The notes below the pieces were generated by a model that made no database searches, was not told the origin of the DNA, and saw only the letters and a list, made by a program, of their open reading frames with translations. The position numbers were made by a program, and so were the translations under genes. This document shows, in pieces, positions 22,501 to 33,179 of a stretch of 64,000 nucleotides of DNA. Positions within the stretch are counted from its first letter, which is position 1. Each line of letters opens with the position of its first letter. The DNA comes from Bactericera cockerelli (lineage: Eukaryota > Arthropoda > Insecta > Hemiptera > Triozidae), in NCBI GenBank assembly GCA_024516035.1, contig CM044963.1:22664965-22728964 (forward strand), given 5' to 3'.

Positions 22501-23076
22501 GCCCACAAGAATTTCACGCTACTACCGTTGTTTGAGTTTAGTAGCGTGAAGTTCTAGTCCATTATTTGATTAGTCTATTCCATTGTGTCGACCTGATGGC
22601 ATCCTTGATTCATCCTTGCTTTGTGGAAGAGTAGTAAGCCACCATTTGTCGCGGTCAATAATTTGCCTGTGACAAACACGATAGTGATGGGCGATAATTT
22701 AATAACTAGGCGATCAGAGTGCGAAAATGGACTGGATAGATTTGCCGGGGGGGTAATCATAGTTATGAAAATCTTTGGCGGAAGAGAACCATGTCGCAAG
22801 GTTTTAAAAAACTATTTACATAGATAGCTGCTATGTATTATTGTAGGCATAGGTAATTAGGTAACTATTGTATTTTGTAACATTTTTTGTTTGTTTTCAA
22901 GGTTAATCCTGAAAGGGATTTCTATCACGTCACCCTAAATAATTACAGTACTATCTAGTTAATGCTATAGGACCTAAAATGTCCAATCTAAATATTCAAA
23001 TTTTAGTCATTTTTAAAAAAAAATGGATTTCATATACATAAATATACATTATATATATTTTTTTTCTCAATTAGAC

Positions 23077-23131
<55 letters not shown>

Positions 23132-23345
23132 CTCTCTCTACCTCTCATATTCTCTACAATCCAGTCTCTCCTTTTTAATCAAACCTTTCATACGACATAT
23201 CCCCTTTGTGAAGGGAAAATTGTCCTCCTAGGGAAACTTTAAGGAAATAAGGAAAACTCGGATCTTGTAATTTGATTTGCCTCGGCTGCATAAAGGAAAC
23301 ATTTTCATGCATTTTCCTAGATTACCATAAGCAAAATGATGCGCT

Positions 23346-23553
23346 AATAGGGGAGAGAGAGAGGTAGAAAGAGAGAAGAAGTCTGGGAGAAAAAGAGTGA
23401 GAGAAAGAGGGATAGAGAGAGAGAGAGAGAGAAAGAGGGATAGAGAGAGAGAGATGTAGGAAGAAAAAGGTAGGGAGAAGAAGTTAAGGAGAAAAGAGTG
23501 AGAGGAAGAGGTATAGAGAGAGAGATATGTAGGAAAAGAGGGGGAGGGAGGAT

Positions 23554-23590
<37 letters not shown>

Positions 23591-23870
23591 GGAAGAAAGA
23601 GGAAAGGAGAATAAGTTTGGGAGATAAAGAGTCCGAGGATGAGGGATAGAGAGAGAGAAAGAGGTGTAGGAAGAGAGAGTGAGGGGGGATGAAAAGAGAG
23701 AGGGAGGTAGGATGGGAAGAAAGAGAAAGGAGAAATAGTTCGGGAGAGAAAGAGTGAGAGGAAGAGGAAGAGGGAGAGAGACAGAAAAAGTTGGTAAGAG
23801 AGAAAGGGAGAGAAATACAGGGTGGAAGGGTAAGGAAAGAAGGAAGAGGTAGAAGGAGAAGATCAGATAT
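23346..23870. repeat. Long GA-rich tract
   Basis: Imperfect GAGAGA blocks with repeated modules such as GGAAGAGG and AGATGTAGGAAG. It is preceded by a pure (CT)n run at 23080-23130 on the same strand, so purine strand switches within 300 bp. The 230-residue Ser/Leu ORF on - is not a gene. Confidence 0.88.
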
Positions 23871-24326
23871 TTTATCAAAGTAATATGTTGTTGGATAACA
23901 TAGTCACACAAGACACACATGAAAGTCCCACAAGCTAGGTTCTTACATAAACCTCACTCCTCCTGGGTTGGGCAGAATCCTACTCGTAACCTGCGGGTCG
24001 TTGATTCGAGTTCCAAGAATCGGGAATATTCTTAAGTTCAGGAACCCTTTATATTTTGATAACTTGTAAAACTATTTTATAAGACAGTACCTATAATAGC
24101 GAATTTTAGTATTCTTGTTTTCAATTGTAATTTTTGTAAACAATGTTATATTCTTAAAAAAAAAAAAAAAAAAAAAATATTATGAGACAATTTTATTTTG
24201 TGAATCTCTTTGGACCATACTCTGACAAAGTGATCCAGGTAGCCTACACCCTCGACCCCATACTCTGGTAGGTACCTGAAACTTGATATAGATTTTCGGG
24301 ACTCCCTTGTTGCTGCTTACGTTTAA

Positions 24327-24482
24327 TGCTAAAACGACCTCAGTAGCTTGATCGATAAGGCGGCAGACTTGTGACCCGGAGGTCGGTGGTTCAAGTCCCG
24401 GTTCTAGCGAATATTTAGTCAAGCGAGTTTGAGTAGTTGGGATATCCGAGTGATTTACACAATTATGGTAACTTTTTTTAAT
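24327..24482 (+). mobile_element. tRNA-derived SINE (CCGACCTCAGTAGCTT family)
   Basis: ACGACCTCAGTAGCTTGATC, GATAAGGCGGCAGACTTG and GTGGTTCAAGTCCCGG, then the AAGCGAGTTTGAGTAGTTG body. Complete head. Confidence 0.7.
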
Positions 24483-24773
24483 ATGGTTTTATTTTTTTAC
24501 GTAGAACTGGGTGGAAGAGATTGCCACAGGCACTAACCCCGCCCTTTAGGTAAAACATTAGCTTCATTCTCTTTTTGTTCTTGTTTCTTTGTTCAATCTA
24601 TTTATTTTTTCTTTATTATTTCATTGTATTTTACTATATATATTTTTGTCTTACCTAATAAAGCATACTATAGTAATAATAATAATAATAATACTGGTTA
24701 ATCTGGTTATACCCCAGGGTATAGGCCTGTATTGTGTCTGCGCACTCTGAATTGAAAATGATTTAATCATTTT

Positions 24774-24780
24774 TCCTTCC

Positions 24781-24871
<91 letters not shown>

Positions 24872-24945
24872 ATCTCTCTCTTTCTGTCTCTCTCTCTCTC
24901 TATCTCTCTCTCTCTCTCTCTCCCCTCTCTCTCTCTCTCTCTTGC
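24774..24945. repeat. (CT)n microsatellite
   Basis: Nearly pure CT dinucleotides with a few TGTCTCTAT interruptions. Arg/Glu ORFs on - are artefacts. Confidence 0.92.
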
Positions 24946-25299
24946 AAGCATTCCTTGATGCAGAAGCACAATGAATTGCACACACAGTGTACATGTGTTC
25001 AACTATGGGTACATGGTACATGTGCACGGTGTGCACATGTACCCGCATTATCTCTCTGATTAGTGATGAATCAGCGACCTCGCGGATATCCGATATGTAA
25101 GGTAGCCGAGATATAAGATTGCAATTCCTTATGACTCAGCCATCTTGATAAGACGTCTAATTGCGAATTTATGAATGCCGTCTCTCCAGTGTTTATTGTT
25201 CTTGTAATTTTATTGCGTTTTGCTATCATTGAATTCAGTTTGCAATATGATCATCTTCATGCAGTTTCTAAATGCATATTACTTCTTCATTTCTACCGA

Positions 25300-25592
25300 C
25301 CTCACAGTAGCTTGATTGATAACGCGGCGAACTGATATTCTAGTACATCTAATACAACTTCTCACTTTTCTGTTTATACTGACTGATTTAATTGCATCTT
25401 TTCAACATATACACCATACACTACACACTGGACACGGAAGGAGCCCAGAACACTGGTTCTGGGCGTCCAAAAGGATCACTCATATCAATCCTTCCAACAC
25501 CATGAGATCACACATGGACTGGACTGGTCGGTGGTTTGAGTACTTGTGATATCACGAAAGTGATTAACACAAAATAATATGATAACTTTTGT
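25300..25592 (+). mobile_element. tRNA-derived SINE interrupted by another repeat
   Basis: Head start CGACCTCACAGTAGCTTGAT at 25300, then a foreign block beginning TACAACTTCTCACTTTTCTG, and the remainder (GGTCGGTGGTTTGAGTACTT, GATATCACGAAAGTGATTAA) from about 25528. The inserted block is related to the one at 61850-62025. Confidence 0.55.
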
Positions 25593-25810
25593 GTGTGGTA
25601 ATCTCGGTGGCGCCAAGTTCTGGCCCGAAACGATGTACGGTAATGCCTCATTGTGTATTAGAGTGGGGTTAGAACACTGCCTTGGGCATGGCAGTATATA
25701 TTTAAGGCCATGCCTTGGGCATGGACCGAAACTCGGGTGTAGTCTGGTAATCCAAGCAACTCGAGGATTCCTTGGATCGATTCCCACCCAGTGCATTATT
25801 TTTACTTCCG

Positions 25811-25844
<34 letters not shown>

Positions 25845-25846
<2 letters not shown>

Positions 25847-26060
25847 CGAAGTGTTACTTCCGAGAAATTTCTAATATTAGAAATCGGAAGTAGGTATTGT
25901 GCTCGTTTTTGTAAAAAAAAAAATATTTTTTTTCTCCGATTTCAATTTTTTTTTCATATTTCTGGACGTTTCATTACCTCCTGAGCAACTTTGGTTTTGT
26001 GCCCGTCTGTCGGTCTGTTAAAAATATTCCTTGCAACGCGCAAATCTCAGAAACTATTTT
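25845..26060 (-). repeat. Inverted copy of the 11.6 kb dispersed element
   Basis: ACTTCCGAGAAATTTCTAAT, TTGTGCTCGTTTTTGTAAAA, TTCATTACCTCCTGAGCAAC, CGTCTGTCGGTCTG and CGCGCAAATCTCAGAAAC are complementary to the 11.6 kb copy in order. The palindrome ACTTCCGA..TCGGAAGT marks its end. Confidence 0.65.
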
Positions 26061-26690
26061 TTACTATCTCAATGGGAAATACCAATTTTCATACATGTCC
26101 CTGAATTAAAATTATCCAAATAATAATAGGTGATGCAAAAAAAATTAATTTTTAATAAGGTCACATCGTCCTAATAACTAAAACGATTTTTGTTTTATGG
26201 CAACAAAAAAAGCATGTGGAAAATTAAAAAAAAAAAAAAATGTTTCCAGGCAATATATTTTTTTTTTTTTAGAACCATTATTTATTTTTTCAATGGAATA
26301 TTTAACAATATGAGTCCTACCTTCAAACTTACAACTTCAGGGTTGTATGCAGAGTCTGAGAGTCCTCACTGTAGGGATGCCTGGGTCATTTGTCCCTTCA
26401 GCTGATTTTGTTATGCAGAGACGTTTGTTTAAAGCGTCTATGCGCATGTGCAATCAGACGTTTCTTAAACAATTGTCAAGGTCGAAGTATTCCCTATAGC
26501 AAGCTCGGGACCACCCTACAGTGAACCCTATAGGGATTACAAAATCGTCTCTACATACCAGCCTTAGTTTCGTGTCTTCCTGTAGGCAGGTACCTGATAT
26601 ATCACCTATAGAGCTATAGGTACCTAGCTACCTACCTACTTAACCATGCTACTGACGTATGTTATAACTTGTAAAATATGGGAAATCAAT
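26060..26690. other. No gene recognised
   Basis: A- and T-runs (26225, 26260); an AAACGTCT-type inverted pair near 26420-26465 (GACGTTTGTTTAAAG / CAGACGTTTCTTAAAC). Confidence 0.5.
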
Positions 26691-27080
26691 CGGAATTGCA
26701 AGATGCTTCTTGAATGATGAATGGTCGGGTGATGTTTCCACTCACAATGCCTCCATAAGTATATGTACATTTGTACATAATATGTATGTACCTAGTAGGT
26801 ACTACCATGTATAATACCTATGTCAGTAGGTACCTATGTATGTTTAATATTGTTATATACCTACTACTAGCAGTACTAAGATTCTTGAATGATGAATGGT
26901 AGGGTGATGTTATAAGTAAATATGTACAATTTGCACATGCTCATGTAAGGTAGGGTATGTATAGGTACTATGGATGTACCTACATAGGTACTATTAGTAT
27001 GTATGATACATTGATACCTATGTAAGTAAGTGTGTATGTGCTTCTTGAATGATGAATGGTAGGGTGACGATTGATGCTAC
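26690..27080 (+). repeat. Dispersed 30-mer repeated three times in TAGGTAC-rich DNA
   Basis: TTCTTGAATGATGAATGG + T(C/A)GGGTGA occurs near 26707, 26882 and 27042, spaced ~160-175 bp. Between copies lie degenerate GTACCTATGTA / TAGGTACTA palindromes. Confidence 0.7.
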
Positions 27081-27227
27081 TACTATACTACTGATAGAGT
27101 GCTATATGGTGCCTTCACGATCCACTAGTCAAGGCTATATCCGGTACATCTCTAGATACAGGGTGCTAGCGCCGGCGTGGGGTTAGTTACAAATTAGGTT
27201 AACAGTCAAGCTCAGGACAGCACATCG

Positions 27228-27425
27228 AAATATAATAATAACACTCTTTAGTGGCAGGTAACCATCAGGCAAGATTAATGCTCAAAGCGTTTTCTACCAC
27301 CTAACCCTCAGAGTCTTATTATTATATGGTCACAAAATCATGAATGAGGAAAATTCATGCACTGGGTGGAATTCGAACTAACGGATCCCTGCGCTACCTG
27401 GATCACTAGACTAGCGCGATTTTTG
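27228..27425 (-). mobile_element. tRNA-derived SINE (GGTAACCACCAGGCGAGG family)
   Basis: CTCTTTAGTGGCAGGTAACC, CGTTTTCTACCACCTAACCC, GGAATTCGAACTAACGGATC and CACTAGACTAGCGCG, cut short at the tRNA-like end. Confidence 0.65.
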
Positions 27426-28995
27426 ATTTTTTTTTTGTCTCTTCTTTTGCAACACACATTGAAACAGGATTAATTATTGTGTGGTCAAATTCTTCTTGCC
27501 AAATTTCTGTCATGACGTATTGGTGGTCTCTTGGTAAAAGCACTGGTCTATAGGACACCATAGGGTCTTGGAGTGTAAAGAGTCGTTCATTCAAATCCCT
27601 CTTATTAATTGTACAAATTTTTCTTCGGTAATTTGATAACTATATACCACATAATAATTGCAATTTGACTCTTATGTCCTCAGTTATTTTCGGGTGGCAC
27701 AATAATACCATATGTTGAATTATTTTCATCATTATACCATTGTCTAGGTTTAGCAACGGTTAGGCATACGATGTCTGCAATCAGGCGCGGACGTTGGGAA
27801 AATGTTTTGGGGGTGCTGAATCAGATAGAGTCGTTATTTCAGTAGGTATCTAAAGAGCTTTCGTTTGTTTACCATGCCAATCATAATATTTATGCATTAA
27901 TTCTAGAAATGTGTCATATTTTTCATTCTGTAGATCTAGGACTTGGGAAAATCCTCTCCTTTTCTTTTGCAGTTCCACAGCTTCTTAGCACCGACCGCGT
28001 CTGTCTGAAATCATTATGAATTATATTATATACATATAGGTATATATACAGGGTGTCCCACCAAACTTGGACACCTCAAATTACTCGGCCCCTGAAAGAG
28101 TTTTTGAAAAATAAAAAAATCTAGGGTACATGTGCTAATTATGCGGTTTCAGTTATGAATTTTTTTTATACAGGGTGGTTCAAAAGTCAGAAATTGAGGT
28201 GTCAACTTTCGATTTTTAAATGGATCGACCTGAATTTTATTTGATAATTTTACTTCTAAATGATTCCTGAATACTTTTTTAAACAAAAATATTACATACA
28301 GGGTGGTTTTTTTTCGACCAATTTTTTTTCTAAATCTTGAATAACTCAAGTTCGATTAATTTTTTCGATAACAAGAATAGAATATGTTTGTGTAATGAAT
28401 ACACGCAATTTCAATTGGCACCAAAAAAAAATTATACAGGGTGGTTCACAAGTGAAATAATGACTTGATTTTTTTTAAAACCGAGTTTTTTTAATTTTTT
28501 ATTTAGGATTAATAATTCTCGTCTAATTTTACACATTTTTCGTTAGTCATATCGAAAAACAAAACTAAAGTGTTGTACAGGGTGAGACATAATTTTTTTG
28601 CAACACCCTGTATATGGGCAGTCAAAGAGACCCAAAATTAAATATAAAGACTAAATATGCAAGAAAAACTTTGATTTTTAATTAAACTAAAAAGTTATGG
28701 TGTTTTAACTAATATTGTCGCATGGACCACCCTGTAGATATTTTCTTAAACTATCATGTAGGTACTCTAAGTTGTATAAAATTCAACGAACACTTCGAAT
28801 CATGTGGGAAAAACAAGTAAAAAACACGAATTTGAAGCCATTTTCAATTTGGTGTCCACACTGAATGATTTTAAAACTTGAAATAAAAAGTAGGTAGGTG
28901 TAGACACAAAATTGAGCATGGCTTTTGAATTCATTTTTTTTCTTTCAGATTTGGACTCCTCGATGAATTTTAGACAGTTTCGACTACCCATATGA

Positions 28996-31925
28996 TTAAT
29001 TTAATTTAATTTAATTGTTTATTTATGTCATAATTATTTCACAATACATTACACATAAATTACATAATACAACTTATAGCTAGGGTTTCTAAAAATAACA
29101 ATTGTTTGAAAATATCACATTGAAAGAAATACATAATAATATAGTGTAAAAAGAAATGGGGGAAAAATGGTAATTAATTTTCAATTTCAGAGAGAGAGCA
29201 GAGAAATGAGTTGAAGGTGGTGGAGAGTGACAGGCTGTTCTGGTGTTTATTAAAAAGATCAAGCATTTTATTGAGGGGAGAATGTGAAGAAAAAGAATTT
29301 GATGGAATGTTAAAAAATTTAAAACCTACATTACGAGTACGACTAGATAGAGTATTGTAGGTAACTTTAGTTTTAAGATCACAGTCGATTATTTGGTTTA
29401 ATATTTTAAAGAGAGTAATAAGTTGAATACGTGTATGTCTGACTTTAATCAGATCAAGGCAAAGTTGCTCTGACAGAGATACATAGGATATTAGATGAGG
29501 ATAGAAAGAATTTAGTTTTAAAAAGAGCATTCTACAGAAGGTAGCTTGAACATTTTCAAGTTGTTTCATATGGACTTTAGTTTGGGGCGTCCAGATCACT
29601 GCTGCATACTCAAGCTTAGAAAGTATCAAGGATTTAAAAAGAAGAAGGAAAGGATCAGGATTACTGACAGGTTTAAAAGTTCTCATTAGAAATCCGAGAG
29701 TTCGAAAACAAGACTTAGTGACATTATCAATATGAGAGTTAAAGGATAGATCTTCACAAAATGTAACACCCAGATCTTTTTTAGTAGGGACTTTATTTAA
29801 AGGGATAGAGTTAATATTATAGGAGCTAGGAACTAGATTTTGGCGTCTACTATAGGATACAAATTCACATTTCTGAGGGCAAAATGAAAGTTTATTGGAA
29901 ATGAGCCACTGTTGAATACAGTCGAGATCTATTTGAAGAAGTGATACGTCAAGAGAAGAAGATATTGGGCGATATATTTTGAGGTCGTCAGCATATAGAT
30001 GAAAGAAAGAATGCTTAATTACTTTAGTGATGCCATCAATCATGATAAGGAAAAAAATATTGCCGAGAAGGCTACCTTGAGGGACTGAAGATGAGGGATA
30101 GTACGAAGAAGATAAGACATTGTTATATTTAACTCGAACACTTCGACATTTGAGGTAAGATGCAAAAAGCTTCACGAGAATTGGTGGAAATGGAAAGGCA
30201 TGGAGTTTTTTCAGAAGAATCTCGTGATCAACCTTATCAAAAGCAGATTTTATGTCGGTATAGATAACATCAGATTGAACACAGTGAGGTAGGATTTCAG
30301 AGAGATTATGAAGAAAACAGGCTAGGTTTGAACTTGTAGAACGAGCTTTTGTAAAACCATGTTGATGGATGGAGATAAGGGAGTAGGTATAATTACTAAT
30401 TTTATTAAAAATAAGACGTTCGAAAATTTTAGCAAGGACATTCAAAGTGGCAATGGGTCTATAGTTTAATACAAGTTGTGGATCACCTTTTTTAGGTACT
30501 GGAGTGATAACAGTTTGTTTCAGAACATCAGGAAAACAGCTAAATTTGAGACAAAGGTTAAATATATATAGAAGAGCATTAATAAAATAAGGGGCACAAT
30601 CTTTGATTAAAAACACGGGAATCTTATCTGATCCTGGACCTTTATTAGTTTTAAGTTGTCTGATAGCAGTGCGAATGTCATCAGGCTCAAAACAAAACAT
30701 GTCCAAGTTAGGCGGGGAGGCAGAACTAGTAGCCAGTGATGAGGAAGGAGTAGGTACTATGGATACGTGAGAGGAAGGAGTAGAGGGGGGTGGTGTAAGA
30801 GTGAGGTGGGTAGTGAGGTGGTGGGTGTAGAGAGTGAGGTGGATAGTGAGGGGGTGGGTGTAGAGAGTGAGGTGGTAGTGAGGGCGGGTGTAGAGAGTGA
30901 GGTGGATAGTGAGGGGTGGGTGTAGAGAGTGAGGTGGATAGTGAGGGGCCGGTTGTAGAGAGTGAGGTGGATAGTGAGGGGTGGGTGTAGAGAGTGAGGT
31001 GGATAGTGAGGGAGTGGGTGTAGAGAGTGAGGTGGGTACTGAGGGGGTGGGTGTAGAGAGTGAGGTGGGTAGTGAGGGGGTGGGTGTAGAGAGTGAGGTG
31101 GATAGTGAGGGGCCGGTTGTAGAGAGTGAGGTGGATAATGAGGGGTGGGTGTAGAGAGTGAGGTGGATAGTGAGGGAGTGGGTGTAGAGAGTGAGGTGGG
31201 TACTGAGGGGGTGGGTGTAGAGAGTGAGGTGGGTAGTGAGGGGGTGGGTGTAGAGAGTGAGGTGGGTACTGAGGGGGTTGGTGTAGAGAGTGAGGTGGGT
31301 AGTGAGGGGGTGGGTGTAGAGAGTGAGGTGGATAGTGAGGGGTGGGTGTAGAGAGTGAAGAAGGTAGTGAGGGGGTGGGTGTAGAAAGTGAGGTGGGTAG
31401 TGAGGGGGTGGGTGTAGAGAGTGAGGTGAGTAGTGAGGGAGTGGGTGTAGAGAGTGAGGTGGGTACTGAGGGGGTGGGTGTAGAGAGTGAGGTGGGTAGT
31501 GAGGGGTGGGTGTAGAGAGTGAGGTGAGTAGTGAGGGGGTGGGTGTAGAGAGTGAGGTGGGTAGTGAGGGGGTGGGTGTAGAGAGTGAAGAAGGTAGTGA
31601 GGGGGAGGGGTTAGAGAGTGAGGGGGACAAAGAAAGGAGGGTAGGTTGAGAGGATGGGATAAAGTCACAAGAATAGTCATATTGAGAGGGATTAAAAACA
31701 GATTGAAAATGGTTTGCAAAGGCATTGGCTATTTTTTGAGAGTCAGACGTAACCTCTCCATCTATTTTAAAGTAGGTTTGAGCAGGAGTAGAATTTTTGC
31801 CTTTCGTGAATTTCCAAAACTTTCGGGAGTTTGTCTTAGATTCTAAAGAAATTTTCTGCAAAAAAGAGAAGTAGTCATCCTTCAACTTCACATCAAGAGC
31901 CTTTTTGCAGACCTTAAGTTTTTCC
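28996..31925 (-). mobile_element. 5'-truncated LINE inside the palindrome
   Basis: The boundaries come from comparison with the uninterrupted palindrome at 39265. There the host reads CCATATGATGGTTTAAG; here the sequence leaves it after CATATGAT and returns at TTAAGAAAAT. The 3' end on the minus strand is a short pentanucleotide tail (about three AATTA-type units) rather than poly(A). The endonuclease is missing. No clean target duplication is seen. Confidence 0.8.
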
Positions 31926-31960
31926 TTAAGAAAATATCTACAGGGTGGTCCATGCGACAA
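29174..31960 (-). CDS. LINE reverse transcriptase ORF with an internal minisatellite
   Basis: A 928-residue open frame; the first ~11 residues come from the flanking palindrome, so LINE sequence starts at about residue 12 (KEKLKVCKKALD). Residues ~12-110 are the pre-RT linker (NSRKFWKFTKG, FANHFQSVF). Residues ~110-395 are low-complexity Pro/Thr/Ser/His sequence encoded by a minisatellite. The RT follows: LKTNKGPGSDKIP, YRPIATLNVLAKIFERLI, YTDIKSAFDKVDHEIL, SSVPQGSLLGNIFFLIMIDG and YADD near residue 656. The C-terminus is typical of CR1/Jockey-group LINEs; I do not assign a clade. The endonuclease is absent by 5' truncation, so the element is dead, yet the frame is open throughout, including the expanded repeat. 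Confidence 0.85.
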   Translation of the reverse strand: MSHGPPCRYFLKEKLKVCKKALDVKLKDDYFSFLQKISLESKTNSRKFWKFTKGKNSTPAQTYFKIDGEVTSDSQKIANAFANHFQSVFNPSQYDYSCDFIPSSQPTLLSLSPSLSNPSPSLPSSLSTPTPSLPTSLSTPTPSLLTSLSTPTPHYPPHSLHPPPQYPPHSLHPLPHYSPHSLHPPPHYPPHFLHPPPHYLLHSLHPPLTIHLTLYTHPLTTHLTLYTNPLSTHLTLYTHPLTTHLTLYTHPLSTHLTLYTHSLTIHLTLYTHPSLSTSLSTTGPSLSTSLSTPTPSLPTSLSTPTPSVPTSLSTPTPSLSTSLSTPTPHYPPHSLQPAPHYPPHSLHPPLTIHLTLYTRPHYHLTLYTHPLTIHLTLYTHHLTTHLTLTPPPSTPSSHVSIVPTPSSSLATSSASPPNLDMFCFEPDDIRTAIRQLKTNKGPGSDKIPVFLIKDCAPYFINALLYIFNLCLKFSCFPDVLKQTVITPVPKKGDPQLVLNYRPIATLNVLAKIFERLIFNKISNYTYSLISIHQHGFTKARSTSSNLACFLHNLSEILPHCVQSDVIYTDIKSAFDKVDHEILLKKLHAFPFPPILVKLFASYLKCRSVRVKYNNVLSSSYYPSSSVPQGSLLGNIFFLIMIDGITKVIKHSFFHLYADDLKIYRPISSSLDVSLLQIDLDCIQQWLISNKLSFCPQKCEFVSYSRRQNLVPSSYNINSIPLNKVPTKKDLGVTFCEDLSFNSHIDNVTKSCFRTLGFLMRTFKPVSNPDPFLLLFKSLILSKLEYAAVIWTPQTKVHMKQLENVQATFCRMLFLKLNSFYPHLISYVSLSEQLCLDLIKVRHTRIQLITLFKILNQIIDCDLKTKVTYNTLSSRTRNVGFKFFNIPSNSFSSHSPLNKMLDLFNKHQNSLSLSTTFNSFLCSLSEIEN
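30778..31628. repeat. 32/33 bp minisatellite inside the LINE ORF
   Basis: About 26 units of the type GTGAGGGGGTGGGTGTAGAG + AGTGAGGTGG (+ strand), some 33 bp and some 32 bp long. The 32 bp units shift the frame, so the encoded peptide rotates between TLYTHPLTTHL, SLSTPTPSLPT and HSLHPPPHYPP types. All three frames of the unit are free of stops on the minus strand. Higher-order duplications are visible, for example the blocks around 30935-31050 and 31095-31215. The second LINE in this window (46.3-47.7 kb) has no such expansion at the homologous position. Confidence 0.88.
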
Positions 31961-32794
31961 TATTAGTTAAAACACCATAACTTTTTAGTTTAATTAAAAA
32001 TCAAAGTTTTTCTTGCATATTTAGTCTTTATATTTAATGTTGCGTCTCTTTGACTGCCCATATACAGGGTGTTACAAAAAAATTATGTCTCACCCTGTAC
32101 AACACTTTAGTTTTGTTTTTGGATATGACTAACGAAAAATGTGTAAAATTAGACGAGAATTATTAATCTTAAATAAAAAATTAAAAAAACTCGGTTTTAA
32201 AAAAAATCAAGTCATTATTTCACTTATGAACCACCCTGTATAAAATTTTTTGATGCCAATTGAAAGTGCGTGTATTCATTACACAAACATATTCTATTCT
32301 TGTTATCGAAAAAATTAACCGAACTTGAGTTATTCAAGATTTAGAAAAAAAATTGGTCGAAAAAAAACCACCCTGTATGTAATATTTTTGTTTAAAAAAG
32401 TACTCAGGAATCATTTAGAAGTAAAATTATCAAATAAAATTCAGGTCGATCCATTTAAAAATCGAAAGTTGATACCTCAATTTCTGACTTTTGAACCACC
32501 CTGTATAAAAAAAATTTCATAACTGAAACCGCATAATTAGCACATGTACCCTAGATTTTTTTATTTTTCAAAAACTCTTTCAGGAGCCGAGTAATTTGAG
32601 GTGTCCAAGTTTGGTGGGACACCCTGTATAGATCAGTGAATAACATCCGGTGAATTTTATTTTTATAAGTATAGCTTTGAGCCTTATTCTGCTCTAATGT
32701 TATAGCACTACCTACAAGGATCATTGACATTACTGTAAATTTGTGTCAGTGCTGGCATGTGCTTCTAATACCTACTTAAAGTACTTAACTGCCT

Positions 32795-32885
32795 TCTTTT
32801 ACCTTAAATAACTCGCTTGTCCAGCTCTAAATACATACCTGTCATCTTGTACCTTAAATAACTCGCTTGTCCGACTCTAAATAAA
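32795..32885 (+). repeat. Short direct duplication
   Basis: TACCTTAAATAACTCGCTTG appears twice ~50 bp apart, each followed by TCC and CTCTAAATA. Confidence 0.8.
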
Positions 32886-33179
32886 GCGCTATACTGAGTA
32901 CTTACCTACCTCAAACAAGTACCTCTCACTATAACTAGCCAGCCATTCGCCGGTATGGGTGCATTAAGTCCGCGAGAATTTTATAATTTTAAGCATCAAA
33001 ATTGTAGGAAGAATTGACATCCATAGAAGGCGTTTGAATAAGGACGAGTCGACAAGCTCAAGAAGGAGATGGTTCGAGAAAAAAGAAAAAATGTTGTAAA
33101 AAGGCAAAATGTTTGCGAAATAAAAATCATTGAATTTGATATGTCACAATCCTCATGCATCTACGAAAAATAATAAAAA

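Larger units (their letters stand above)
28049..32626. mobile_element. Long-armed palindromic DNA element (CAGGGTGTCCC family) carrying a LINE
   Basis: Both ends read CAGGGTGTCCCACC with flanking TA. Left arm about 28049-28741 and right arm about 31926-32626 are near-identical inverted copies of roughly 700 bp. The arms contain repeated inner copies of the TACAGGGTG motif (near 28171, 28298, 28436, 28575). The ~250 bp centre carries a LINE insertion. Compared with the copy at 39265, the centre lies in the opposite orientation. TA flanks suggest, but do not prove, a Tc1/mariner-like mobiliser; no transposase is present. Confidence 0.8.

Noticed and set aside
22575..22827. Overlapping 74- and 68-residue ORFs
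   Set aside because: Both strands open with no recognisable family; flanks are SINE debris. Not enough support for a gene.
23228..23920. 230-residue Ser/Leu/Pro ORF on the minus strand
   Set aside because: Product of the GA-rich tract; no start context, domains or homology. The same applies to ORFs at 24763-25048, 48917-49411, 49585-50298, 56955-57524, 57929-58210, 58278-58671 and 59354-59848.
28149..28349. Conserved 65-residue ORF MSYSRFRKKIGRKKTT seen three times (28149, 32325, 39369)
   Set aside because: Repeated because it lies in the arms of the palindromic element; short, low complexity, no known domain. Repetition reflects DNA copies rather than coding selection.
30757..31725. 322-residue ORF on the minus strand and 68-residue Val/Glu/Ser ORF on +
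   Set aside because: Alternative frames of the minisatellite within the LINE; not separate genes.
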